DNA of 5,022 nt from the NCBI GenBank assembly GCA_017545095.1, contig JAFYCU010000236.1, positions 1 to 5,022 of the forward strand, given 5' to 3'. Position 1 is the first letter of the stretch; each line of letters opens with the position of its first letter. Made by a program: the position numbers and the translations under genes. Source of the stretch: Muribaculaceae bacterium (lineage in GTDB: Bacteria; Bacteroidota; Bacteroidia; Bacteroidales; Muribaculaceae). The notes beneath the pieces are model-generated. The model worked only from the letters and a program-made list of their open reading frames with translations, searched no databases and had not been told where the DNA came from. Positions 1-5,022 of this stretch are shown piece by piece.

Positions 1-1071
1 CACGATGGGTTTTCGGCCCTCGAGCGACTGCGCGTGGTGCTCAATAATCTGGTTGGCCTCGATGGTGATTTGACGGTCAAGCTCCTTGCGATCTTTGTTA
101 TACTGGTCGATTCTTTGGCTTATCTCGGCTGCCTCGGCGGGGTTGCGCGTCACCAGCAGCTCCACCGACTCCTGCCCCGACTCCATGCGGCCCGAGGCAT
201 TGATGCGCGGACCGATTTTGAAAATGATGTCGCTGATGCCCAAATCCTTGCCCGACAGTCCACACAGCTTGATGATGCTTTTCAGTCCCACATTGGGATT
301 GTTGTTGAGCCGCCGCAGGCCAAAAAAGGTCATCACGCGGTTCTCGCCCGTGAGTGGCACGATGTCGGCAGCTATGCTCACAGCCACCAGGTCGAGCATG
401 CACTCCAGGTCGTAGAGATTGGTGAATCCATTGCTGCGAGCAAAGGCCTGCATGAACTTGTAGCCCACACCACAGCCCGACAACCCCTTGAAGGGGTATC
501 GGTCGTCGACTTGCTTGGGATTGAGAATCGCCGCAGCATCGGGCAGCACATCATCGGGCACATGGTGATCGCACACGATGAACTCGATGCCCTTTTGCTT
601 GGCATATGCAATCTCGTCCACGGCCTTGATGCCGCAGTCGAGCACGATGATGAGTGTCACCCCAACACTCTCGGCATAGTCGATGCTCTGCCTCGAAATC
701 CCGTAACCCTCATCATCGCGGGTGGGAATGTAGAACACCATGTTGGAGTAGAAGTTCTGCAAATAGCGGTAGACAAGCGCCACCGCTGTCGTTCCATCTA
801 CATCATAGTCGCCATAGACCATGATTTTCTCTTTTGCCCCTAACGCCTGATTGAGCCGGGCCACCGCCCGGTCCATATCCTTCATCAGGAATGGATCGGG
901 CATTTGGCTGAGCGAGGGACTGAAGAATGCCTGCACATCGTCGGGCGTCTTCATGCCACGCAGTACCAAAAGCCGTGCGATGGAGGGACAGTTGGGATAT
1001 AGTTCGGCCAACTGTCGCTCTATCTTTTGTTCTTCGGGTGTCAGTGGTAAGTAATTCCATTTACTTATCAT
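1..1071 (-). CDS. recJ: Single-stranded-DNA-specific exonuclease RecJ (N-terminal 357 residues; C-terminus beyond window)
   Basis: RecJ is a cytoplasmic DHH-family 5'-3' exonuclease that degrades single-stranded DNA in recombination and mismatch repair, using divalent metals. The minus-strand frame shows the family motifs in order: YGDYDVDG (residues 86-93), the aspartate of VLDCGI (143-148), the signature CDHH (167-170), NPKQ (184-187), SGCGVGYK (198-205), DLVAVSIAADIVPL (227-240) and GPRINASGRM (287-296). All metal-binding residues of the DHH core appear intact. The start ATG at 1071-1069 is chosen because an in-frame TAA lies directly before it and the MISKWNYLPLTPEEQ beginning is RecJ-like. 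No Shine-Dalgarno is present, only an A-rich leader, as usual in Bacteroidetes. Family members are commonly about 570 residues, so roughly 200 residues (DHHA1 and OB-like part) lie off the left edge. It is transcribed leftward, divergent from the META-dnaG pair, and may be served by the upstream promoter at 1341-1371. Identification is secure. Confidence 0.97.
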   Translation of the reverse strand, partial: MISKWNYLPLTPEEQKIERQLAELYPNCPSIARLLVLRGMKTPDDVQAFFSPSLSQMPDPFLMKDMDRAVARLNQALGAKEKIMVYGDYDVDGTTAVALVYRYLQNFYSNMVFYIPTRDDEGYGISRQSIDYAESVGVTLIIVLDCGIKAVDEIAYAKQKGIEFIVCDHHVPDDVLPDAAAILNPKQVDDRYPFKGLSGCGVGYKFMQAFARSNGFTNLYDLECMLDLVAVSIAADIVPLTGENRVMTFFGLRRLNNNPNVGLKSIIKLCGLSGKDLGISDIIFKIGPRINASGRMESGQESVELLVTRNPAEAAEISQRIDQYNKDRKELDRQITIEANQIIEHHAQSLEGRKPIV

Positions 1072-1102
1072 TTATGTTGTTTTATTTATGTGCAAGTTAT
1101 CA

Positions 1103-1123
1103 GTCCCGCCCGCTGGCGGCGAC
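1103..1123. other. GC-rich hairpin between the ncRNA candidate and recJ
   Basis: GTC-CCGCC-CGCT-GGCGG-C-GAC forms an 8-bp stem with a tetraloop and a single bulged base. On the recJ strand it lies just after the 3' end of the structured RNA candidate and about 30 bases before the recJ start. No T-run follows it in either direction, so it is not a standard intrinsic terminator. It could be a processing, stability or partial-termination element separating the RNA from recJ. The stem is seen directly; its role is inferred. Confidence 0.45.
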
Positions 1124-1133
1124 GATTAGAGGG

Positions 1134-1335
1134 TATATAGGGGAGCCATAAGCATTCGGCCCTGCGGCAACGATGGTCATGCGCTCAACCATTATCTGTG
1201 CCTTGTCATGGGACGGTGCTCTTAACACCTGATTCCCAAATGGCTGGCTAAGCATTCGCCACATGTGGCCACACACACGATTCACCCCGTGCCCAAGCCA
1301 CGAATAATCGCCATAGGCCTTTCGGCTCCTATAAA
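1134..1335 (-). ncRNA. Structured non-coding RNA candidate, 6S-like architecture
   Basis: About 200 nt downstream of a strong minus-strand promoter can fold into a closed rod. Closing stem: 1333-1324 pairs with 1147-1136 (UAUAGGAGCC with GGCUCC/UAUA, two bulged C). Second helix: 1319-1308 (GGCCU, UGGCGA) pairs with 1170-1158 (UUGCCG, GGGCC), 11 bp including wobbles. The 3' strand then carries a hairpin, 1192-1187 with 1178-1173 (AUGGUU/GACCAU). The apex pairs 1238-1234 with 1213-1209 (UGGGA/UCCCA), topped by 1229-1224 with 1220-1215 (GGUGUU/AGCACC). Paired ends, a large internal bubble with a 3'-side hairpin, and about 200 nt of length are features of 6S RNA, which binds RNA polymerase holoenzyme; I do not recognise the primary sequence, so this is inference. 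An alternative 5' hairpin with a GAAA loop (1332-1314) competes with the first two stems. It may be a long structured recJ leader instead. The 61-codon frame across it has no protein-like features. Confidence 0.55.
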
Positions 1336-1340
1336 TTGCA

Positions 1341-1371
1341 CAAAGTTACAGAAAACACGCGGTTCTTCAAA
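1341..1371 (-). promoter_or_regulatory. Bacteroidetes-type promoter driving the structured RNA and possibly recJ
   Basis: On the minus strand, TTTG (1371-1368) and TAACTTTG (1348-1341) are separated by exactly 19 bases. The second box is a perfect match to the TAnnTTTG -7 element and the first to the -33 TTTG element of the Bacteroidetes primary sigma factor. The expected transcript start, about 6-10 bases downstream (1331-1335), coincides with the 5' strand of the RNA closing stem. That agreement of two independent signals raises confidence in both. Confidence 0.68.
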
Positions 1372-1445
1372 ATAAGCACCCCACAATTTAGATTTCTTGA
1401 ATGTTTTTTATTTATATTTAACATATTTAATGGATTATGATACAA

Positions 1446-1494
1446 CGCTCACAATGATATAACCGCGCCCCGACACACCACCCCTTTGTGAGCG
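1446..1494. repeat. 9-bp perfect inverted repeat in AT-rich spacer
   Basis: CGCTCACAA (1446-1454) and TTGTGAGCG (1486-1494) are exact reverse complements with a 31-base spacer. They lie between the two divergent promoters: about 50 bases upstream of the META-gene promoter candidate and about 75 bases behind the minus-strand promoter. The arms could be paired protein-binding half-sites or a long hairpin. No T-run follows, so a terminator is unlikely. A chance repeat of this size is possible. Confidence 0.4.
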
Positions 1495-1541
1495 AAAGAG
1501 CAATTTCACTTTTTCAAAAATTCTTAAAAGAACTTGCATGA

Positions 1542-1573
1542 TTTGCACAGTTGCTGGAAAATGCCGAAATTTG
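1542..1573 (+). promoter_or_regulatory. Candidate promoter of the META-domain gene
   Basis: TTTG (1542-1545) is followed after 20 bases by GAAATTTG (1566-1573), one mismatch from the Bacteroidetes -7 consensus TAnnTTTG. A transcript start near 1580 would leave a leader of about 20-25 bases before the ATG at 1603. This placement favours 1603 over the upstream in-frame ATGs at 1534 and 1561. Confidence 0.4.
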
Positions 1574-1602
1574 AACCCTTAAATCAAAACGCATCCCACC
1601 CT

Positions 1603-2460
1603 ATGACCGCAAAACAGTTCATCTGTGCTATGCTCGTGGCAGCGATGGTGCTTGCTCCCGCCGATGCCGAAGCACGCAAGAAGAAGAAAAAATATGAGAA
1701 AAAGACGGTGAACGTTGAGCAGGCAGTTGCTTCCGAGCCCACGCCGCAGCCAGTCACCGTCACCGACCCGGCCCGTCAGCTCTATGGCGAATGGAACATC
1801 GAGACCATTCGCCGCAAACCAGCGCTGACGCGCGAGCGTGCCTATATCTACCTCGACTTCAAGAGCCACAAGGTGTATGGCAACAACGGGTGCAACAGCC
1901 TGAACGGCAGCTTCAGCCAGCGCGGCACCGACATCTCGTTCCACGACATGATCACTACCAGCAACACGTGCCACAGCGGCACCAACGAGCGCACCGTGAT
2001 GAAGACGCTCGCCGAGGTGCAACGGTTCCAGCTCAGCCGGCAGGGCGATGTGGAGTGGCTCACACTCACCAACACCAAAGACCAGCCGCTGATGACCCTG
2101 CGCAGGCAGAACCTCGACTTCCTCGACGGTGTGTGGCTCGTGAGCGAGGCTGGCGGCAACGACATCACAGCGCAAAACGTGCGGCTTGTCATCGATGCCA
2201 ACATGCTCACCATTCATGGCAACACCGGATGCAACATCATCAACGGCATCATCACCATCGACCCCACCAAGCGCTTTGCTATACAATTCGAAGACCTGCA
2301 CTCCTCGGGCAACAATAGCGAGAACATCGATATTGAAACGGCTGTGCTCGTAGCACTCGAGCAGACCGTGACCTGCCGGCGGCTCGACGACCAACGGGCA
2401 GCACTCATCGACGAAAAAGGCAACACCACCATGGTGCTCACCCACATTACACTACGATAA
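1603..2460 (+). CDS. Exported protein with two tandem META/HslJ-like domains
   Basis: The 285-residue product begins with a signal peptide (residues 1-24: hydrophobic ICAMLVAAMVLAPADAEA, probable cleavage after AEA), followed by a lysine-rich stretch (RKKKKKYEKK, 25-34) and a short proline/threonine-rich linker. Two similar domains follow, about 60-168 and 172-283. Each opens with an L-x-G-x-W strand (YGEW, DGVW) and carries the family's G-N-x-G-C-N-x-x-N-G motif (GNNGCNSLNG 93-102; GNTGCNIING 206-215). The first also has TTSNTC (118-123), matching the usual threonine-cysteine motif; the second does not. META (DUF306) proteins such as HslJ are envelope proteins linked in other bacteria to heat shock and novobiocin resistance; the exact role here is unknown. 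The ATG at 1603 is preferred because it begins directly with the signal peptide and sits just after the promoter candidate; frames opening at 1534 or 1561 would put a polar extension before it. dnaG follows after 16 bases, suggesting co-transcription. Confidence 0.85.
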   Translation: MTAKQFICAMLVAAMVLAPADAEARKKKKKYEKKTVNVEQAVASEPTPQPVTVTDPARQLYGEWNIETIRRKPALTRERAYIYLDFKSHKVYGNNGCNSLNGSFSQRGTDISFHDMITTSNTCHSGTNERTVMKTLAEVQRFQLSRQGDVEWLTLTNTKDQPLMTLRRQNLDFLDGVWLVSEAGGNDITAQNVRLVIDANMLTIHGNTGCNIINGIITIDPTKRFAIQFEDLHSSGNNSENIDIETAVLVALEQTVTCRRLDDQRAALIDEKGNTTMVLTHITLR

Positions 2461-2476
2461 CACACAACAGCAAACC

Positions 2477-4651
2477 ATGATTGACCAGACCACCGTAAAC
2501 CAAATCCTAGACACTGCCGACATCGTTGACGTGGTGAGCGACTTCGTGAGCCTGCGGCAGCGTGGAGCCAACTGGGTGGGCCTGTGCCCATTCCACAACG
2601 ACCGCACACCGTCGTTCTACGTGTCGCGGGCCAAGGGTATTTGCAAATGCTTCAGCTGCGGCGAGGGAGGAAGCGCCGTCAACTTCATCATGAAGCACGA
2701 GCAAATGACCTATGTGGAAGCGCTGAAATACCTGGCCAACAAATACCACATCGAAATCAAGGAGCGCGAGCTCACCGACGAGGAACGCAGCGCACAGACC
2801 GAGCGTGAGTCGATGCTCGTGCTCAACGAGTGGGCGTGCCAGTTCTTCGAAGACCAGCTGTGGAACACCACCCAAGGGCAGGAAATAGGACTCTCCTACT
2901 TCCGTCAACGCGGCTTCAGCGATGCCACCATACGCCTCTTCAGACTCGGCTACTCTCCCGATAATTCCAACACCCTCTATCGCACGGCCACGCAGCAGGG
3001 CTACAGTCACGACCTGCTGCTCAAACTCGGCCTGTGCAAGATGAACCAGCAGGGGCGCCCATTCGATTTCTATCGCGGGCGCGTGATGTTCCCCATCTTT
3101 AACGTGGCCGGCAAGGTCATCGCCTTTGGCGGGCGAACGCTCAAGAAAGACGACAAGGCCAAATATTTCAACTCGCCCGAATCAATCATCTACACCAAGA
3201 GTTCCAGCACCATGTATGGCCTCTACCAGGCCAAACGCGCCATTGTGTCGGAAAAGAAATGCTTCATCGTCGAAGGCTATGCCGATGTGATTTCGATGCA
3301 TCAAGCCGGATTCCAGAACGTGATCGCCTCATCGGGCACAGCCCTCACCGAGGGGCACATCCACCTGCTGCATCGGTTCACCGACACCGTTACCGAAATG
3401 TTCGACGGCGACGAAGCCGGCATCCACGCCGCCCTGCGAGGCATCGACATGCTGCTGCGCGAAGGACTCAACATCAAGGTGCTTCTCTTGCCCGACGGCG
3501 AGGACCCCGATAGTTTCGCGCAAAGCCATTCGTCGAGCGAGGTGCAGCAATACATCGAGCAGAACGAGCAGGACTTCATCCGCTTCAAGAGCGAAATCCT
3601 GCTGCGCGGTGCCGGCAACGACCCCATCAGGCGAGCACAGGCCATCGAGGACGTGGTGAAGTCGATTGCCGTCATTCCACAGGAAATCACACGGTCGGTC
3701 TATGCCAAAGAGTGCGCCGCGCTGTTCGGCATTCAAGAGAGTGTGCTCCTGCGCGACATCTACCGACATGTGCGCAAAAATCTGGACGAGCAGCACCGAC
3801 GTCGGCAACAATCTGGCCAACAGCCAACCGAAACACCCGTCGCCGACCAACCACAAGACCAGCAGCCCCTGCAATCGCAGCAACCCGTCACCCAGCTGCA
3901 CACCGTGAAGCAGGATGCCACCCATCACGTGGCCATGCAGGAGCACGATTTGGTGCGCTACATCGCCAAATATGCCATGTGCTACCTGTGCGACACCATC
4001 GCCGACGATGGCTCGCAGCTGCCTTCCACCGTGATTGAATACATCCGCACCGAACTCGACATCGACAACATCCAGTTCACCGTGCCAGCCTACAAGAAAA
4101 TCTACGACATCGCTCTGAGCCTCATCGACACGTTCCGTAACGATTTGGCTCAATACGACCAAGAGACCCAGCAATGGATGCAGCAAGCCTATCGCGAACG
4201 GCTTAAAACCATCGACCCCACCGGGCTCACCAGCAACGAGCTGCAAAAGAAAGAAGAGGAAATCACCGCTGCGCTCACCCAGCAGGCACACGAACGCCTC
4301 GACCTCTACCGACAGTGCTATCTGGAAAAAATCCTGTGCTCACACCTCGACGATGAAGTGCGCAACACCGCTTGCGACCTGGTGAGCGACAAATACCAAT
4401 TGAGCAAAATCCACACTCAGCTCGCCCATATCACCACCGAGCGCGAACGACTCATCTCTCTGGTGCCTAAGGCCATCTGCACATGGAAAGACAGTCTGCT
4501 CAAGCAGCAAATCTACCAACTGTGCATAACCATCGCTCAAACCACCGACCAGCAACAGTGCGACCAGTTCATGCAACAGCTGCAACAGCTTTACCAAATC
4601 CGCAGCCAGCTGTCAAAGCTCATCGGCGACCGAGTTGTGGTGCCAAAGTGA
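2477..4651 (+). CDS. dnaG: DNA primase DnaG
   Basis: DnaG synthesises RNA primers for lagging-strand and origin replication, working with the replicative helicase DnaB. All functional parts of the 724-residue product are visible. The N-terminal CHC2 zinc domain has ligands C37, H40, C58 and C61 (CPFH ... CFSC) with the standard 17-residue gap. The RNA-polymerase core contains RVMFPIFN and IAFGGR (202-220) and YFNSPES (230-236). The Toprim domain has VEGYADV (265-271, acidic E266 and D270), FDGDEAG (309-315, D310 and D312) and LPDGEDPDSF (338-347). After about residue 440 comes a low-complexity glutamine/proline linker (443-475) and a long helical C-terminal region (about 484-720), where family members bind DnaB. 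The protein is longer than the E. coli enzyme (581 residues), mainly through this linker and C-terminal part. The start ATG has no Shine-Dalgarno, only an A/C-rich leader. The neighbours are a META-domain gene and an exported protein, so the classical rpsU-dnaG-rpoD arrangement is absent. Confidence 0.98.
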   Translation: MIDQTTVNQILDTADIVDVVSDFVSLRQRGANWVGLCPFHNDRTPSFYVSRAKGICKCFSCGEGGSAVNFIMKHEQMTYVEALKYLANKYHIEIKERELTDEERSAQTERESMLVLNEWACQFFEDQLWNTTQGQEIGLSYFRQRGFSDATIRLFRLGYSPDNSNTLYRTATQQGYSHDLLLKLGLCKMNQQGRPFDFYRGRVMFPIFNVAGKVIAFGGRTLKKDDKAKYFNSPESIIYTKSSSTMYGLYQAKRAIVSEKKCFIVEGYADVISMHQAGFQNVIASSGTALTEGHIHLLHRFTDTVTEMFDGDEAGIHAALRGIDMLLREGLNIKVLLLPDGEDPDSFAQSHSSSEVQQYIEQNEQDFIRFKSEILLRGAGNDPIRRAQAIEDVVKSIAVIPQEITRSVYAKECAALFGIQESVLLRDIYRHVRKNLDEQHRRRQQSGQQPTETPVADQPQDQQPLQSQQPVTQLHTVKQDATHHVAMQEHDLVRYIAKYAMCYLCDTIADDGSQLPSTVIEYIRTELDIDNIQFTVPAYKKIYDIALSLIDTFRNDLAQYDQETQQWMQQAYRERLKTIDPTGLTSNELQKKEEEITAALTQQAHERLDLYRQCYLEKILCSHLDDEVRNTACDLVSDKYQLSKIHTQLAHITTERERLISLVPKAICTWKDSLLKQQIYQLCITIAQTTDQQQCDQFMQQLQQLYQIRSQLSKLIGDRVVVPK

Positions 4652-4657
4652 TTTAAA

Positions 4658-4688
4658 AGATGCAAGAAGCAAGATGCAAGATGCAAGA
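4658..4688. repeat. Tandem heptamer repeat AGATGCA, about 4.4 copies
   Basis: Units AGATGCA (4658), AGAAGCA (4665), AGATGCA (4672) and AGATGCA (4679), then a partial AGA, run head to tail seven bases after the dnaG stop. The second unit differs by one base. Such arrays change copy number by slippage. They lie outside the coding frame, so variation would affect only the spacer or the 3' end of the dnaG transcript. Confidence 0.85.
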
Positions 4689-4713
4689 ACCGAGAGCACA
4701 ATCAGTCCGCAGG

Positions 4714-4734
4714 TCGCAAGGCACCGCCTTGCGA
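4714..4734 (+). terminator. GC-rich perfect hairpin downstream of dnaG, possible terminator
   Basis: TCGCAAGGC-ACC-GCCTTGCGA is a perfect 9-bp stem with a 3-base loop, 63 bases after the dnaG stop. No uridine-rich tail follows; the next bases are AAACCCTGCC. It is therefore not a canonical intrinsic terminator and may instead protect the 3' end of the mRNA or terminate weakly. It is the best 3'-end signal in the spacer after dnaG. Confidence 0.4.
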
Positions 4735-4765
4735 AACCCTGCCGCATTGCGCCTCTTTAGCGAAA

Positions 4766-4779
4766 AGAAGCAAGATGCA
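4766..4779. repeat. Second, dispersed copy of the heptamer repeat (two units)
   Basis: AGAAGCA followed by AGATGCA repeats, exactly and in the same order, units 2-3 of the array at 4665-4678, about 100 bases downstream. The hairpin at 4714-4734 lies between the two arrays. Confidence 0.75.
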
Positions 4780-4794
4780 AGGCCGCATTACTAA

Positions 4795-4810
4795 ATTGTG
4801 CATTGTGCAT
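4795..4810. repeat. ATTGTGC tandem repeat, 2.3 copies
   Basis: Two exact ATTGTGC units (4795-4801, 4802-4808) plus AT. This is a second short repeat family in the same spacer. Nothing else convincing is visible between here and the gene at 4879 except a T6 run at 4830-4835 after a very weak 3-bp stem; no clear promoter could be assigned. Confidence 0.7.
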
Positions 4811-4878
4811 CGACAAAGGCTCGTAGCTGTTTTTTACACCTCTCCACCCTCTCCACACAAAAGCGAACTGATGCGACT

Positions 4879-5022
4879 ATGAAAACAATTGCTTTTTCAC
4901 TCCTTTTGGTGCTCACCTGCCTGTTCCCGGCTCAGTCTCAGGTGGTTTCTCAAATAGGCAGGGAAAACATGCGCATTCCCGCCGATGAACGACCCGAAGA
5001 AGAGCCGCCAACACCATCCACG
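4879..5022 (+). CDS. Exported protein of unknown function (N-terminal 48 residues; continues beyond window)
   Basis: Starting at ATG 4879 an open frame runs to the window edge. It begins with a clear signal peptide: a lysine at position 2, the hydrophobic stretch IAFSLLLVLTCLFPA (4-18), and likely cleavage by signal peptidase I near AQS-Q (18-21). The mature part seen so far (QVVSQIGRENMRIP, then an acidic, proline-rich segment DERPEEEPPTPST) matches no family I recognise. C14 sits in LVLTC, which is a poor lipobox because threonine occupies the -1 position, so lipoprotein processing is less likely. An ATG at 4871 in another frame stops after three codons and overlaps this start by ATGA. The gene is separated from dnaG by 227 bases holding repeats and a hairpin, so it probably has its own promoter. 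Function cannot be assigned from this fragment. Confidence 0.72.
   Translation, partial: MKTIAFSLLLVLTCLFPAQSQVVSQIGRENMRIPADERPEEEPPTPST

Noticed and set aside
34..843. Long plus-strand open frame of 269 codons opposite recJ
   Set aside because: It lies entirely antisense to recJ, whose motifs are intact on the minus strand. Its translation shows no domain and is histidine/valine-rich, as expected from reading GC-rich codons backwards.
1092..1099. TAACTTGC as a recJ-proximal promoter -7 box (minus strand)
   Set aside because: Two mismatches to TAnnTTTG and no TTTG at the right distance upstream, where the sequence is a GC-rich hairpin.
1190..1245. Cobalamin-riboswitch-like string (GGGAAUCAGGUG ... 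GUCCC) within the RNA
   Set aside because: The apical part resembles the cobalamin aptamer core, but the B12-box bases (GCCACUG-like) and the GGAAGGC-type downstream elements are missing, the hairpin lacks the AAUCC pattern, and recJ has no link to cobalamin.
1100..1285. 61-codon minus-strand frame across the structured RNA
   Set aside because: No signal peptide, domain or leader support, and its bases are accounted for by the base-paired segments of the RNA candidate. Conservation here would more likely reflect RNA structure than protein.
1486..1494. TTGTGAGCG resembles half of the E. coli lac operator
   Set aside because: Only nine bases match, the partner arm is 31 bases away, and no lac-type regulator is expected in this lineage; taken as coincidence.
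1534..1602. Upstream in-frame starts (1534, 1561) for the META protein
   Set aside because: They would add a polar 14-23 residue extension before a clean signal peptide and overlap the promoter candidate; 1603 is the better start.
1579..2445. 288-codon minus-strand frame opposite the META gene
   Set aside because: Antisense shadow of a gene with signal peptide and two recognisable domains; the translation has no coherent motif.
3329..4291. 320-codon minus-strand frame opposite dnaG
   Set aside because: Antisense shadow of the conserved primase frame; long only because stop codons are rare in the reverse of this codon usage.
4820..4835. Intrinsic terminator before the T6 run at 4830-4835
   Set aside because: The only stem before it is GCT-CGT-AGC, three base pairs, too weak to support termination.

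Overview
The window looks like chromosomal DNA from a member of the Bacteroidales (Bacteroides/Prevotella/Muribaculaceae type; I cannot fix the genus). Reasons: ribosome-binding leaders are A-rich with no Shine-Dalgarno sequence; two intergenic sites match the Bacteroidetes promoter (TTTG near -33, TAnnTTTG near -7); RecJ and DnaG read as Bacteroidetes-type proteins; and the spacers carry AGATGCA and ATTGTGC short repeats. Genes are fairly GC-rich and the control regions are AT-rich.

Layout. Positions 1-1071 (minus strand) hold the first 357 residues of the single-strand exonuclease RecJ, whose C-terminus lies beyond the left edge. Positions 1072-1602 have no convincing protein gene. Instead, on the minus strand, they hold a well-formed Bacteroidetes promoter (1341-1371) followed by about 200 nt (about 1134-1335) that can fold into a closed rod. 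The fold has a 10-bp end-to-end closing stem, a second helix, a small hairpin on the 3' strand and an apical hairpin. This is best read as a structured non-coding RNA of 6S-like architecture that may be co-transcribed with recJ; the family assignment is inference. The AT-rich part, 1380-1600, carries a 9-bp inverted repeat and the promoter candidate of the next gene.

Positions 1603-2460 (plus) encode an exported protein with two tandem META/HslJ-type domains. Sixteen bases later dnaG (2477-4651, plus) encodes a complete DNA primase with zinc-binding, catalytic Toprim and C-terminal regions, plus a glutamine-rich linker. The two genes probably share a transcript. Positions 4652-4878 are a spacer with heptamer tandem repeats, a perfect 9-bp GC-rich hairpin and an ATTGTGC repeat. 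At 4879 a new exported protein begins and runs off the right edge.

Functionally, recJ (recombination and repair) and dnaG (replication priming) are core DNA-metabolism genes diverging from one control region. The META protein is a probable cell-envelope protein with no obvious link to replication. I see no CRISPR array, tRNA, rRNA, transposase or phage gene. The most interesting element is the unexplained structured RNA between recJ and the META gene.
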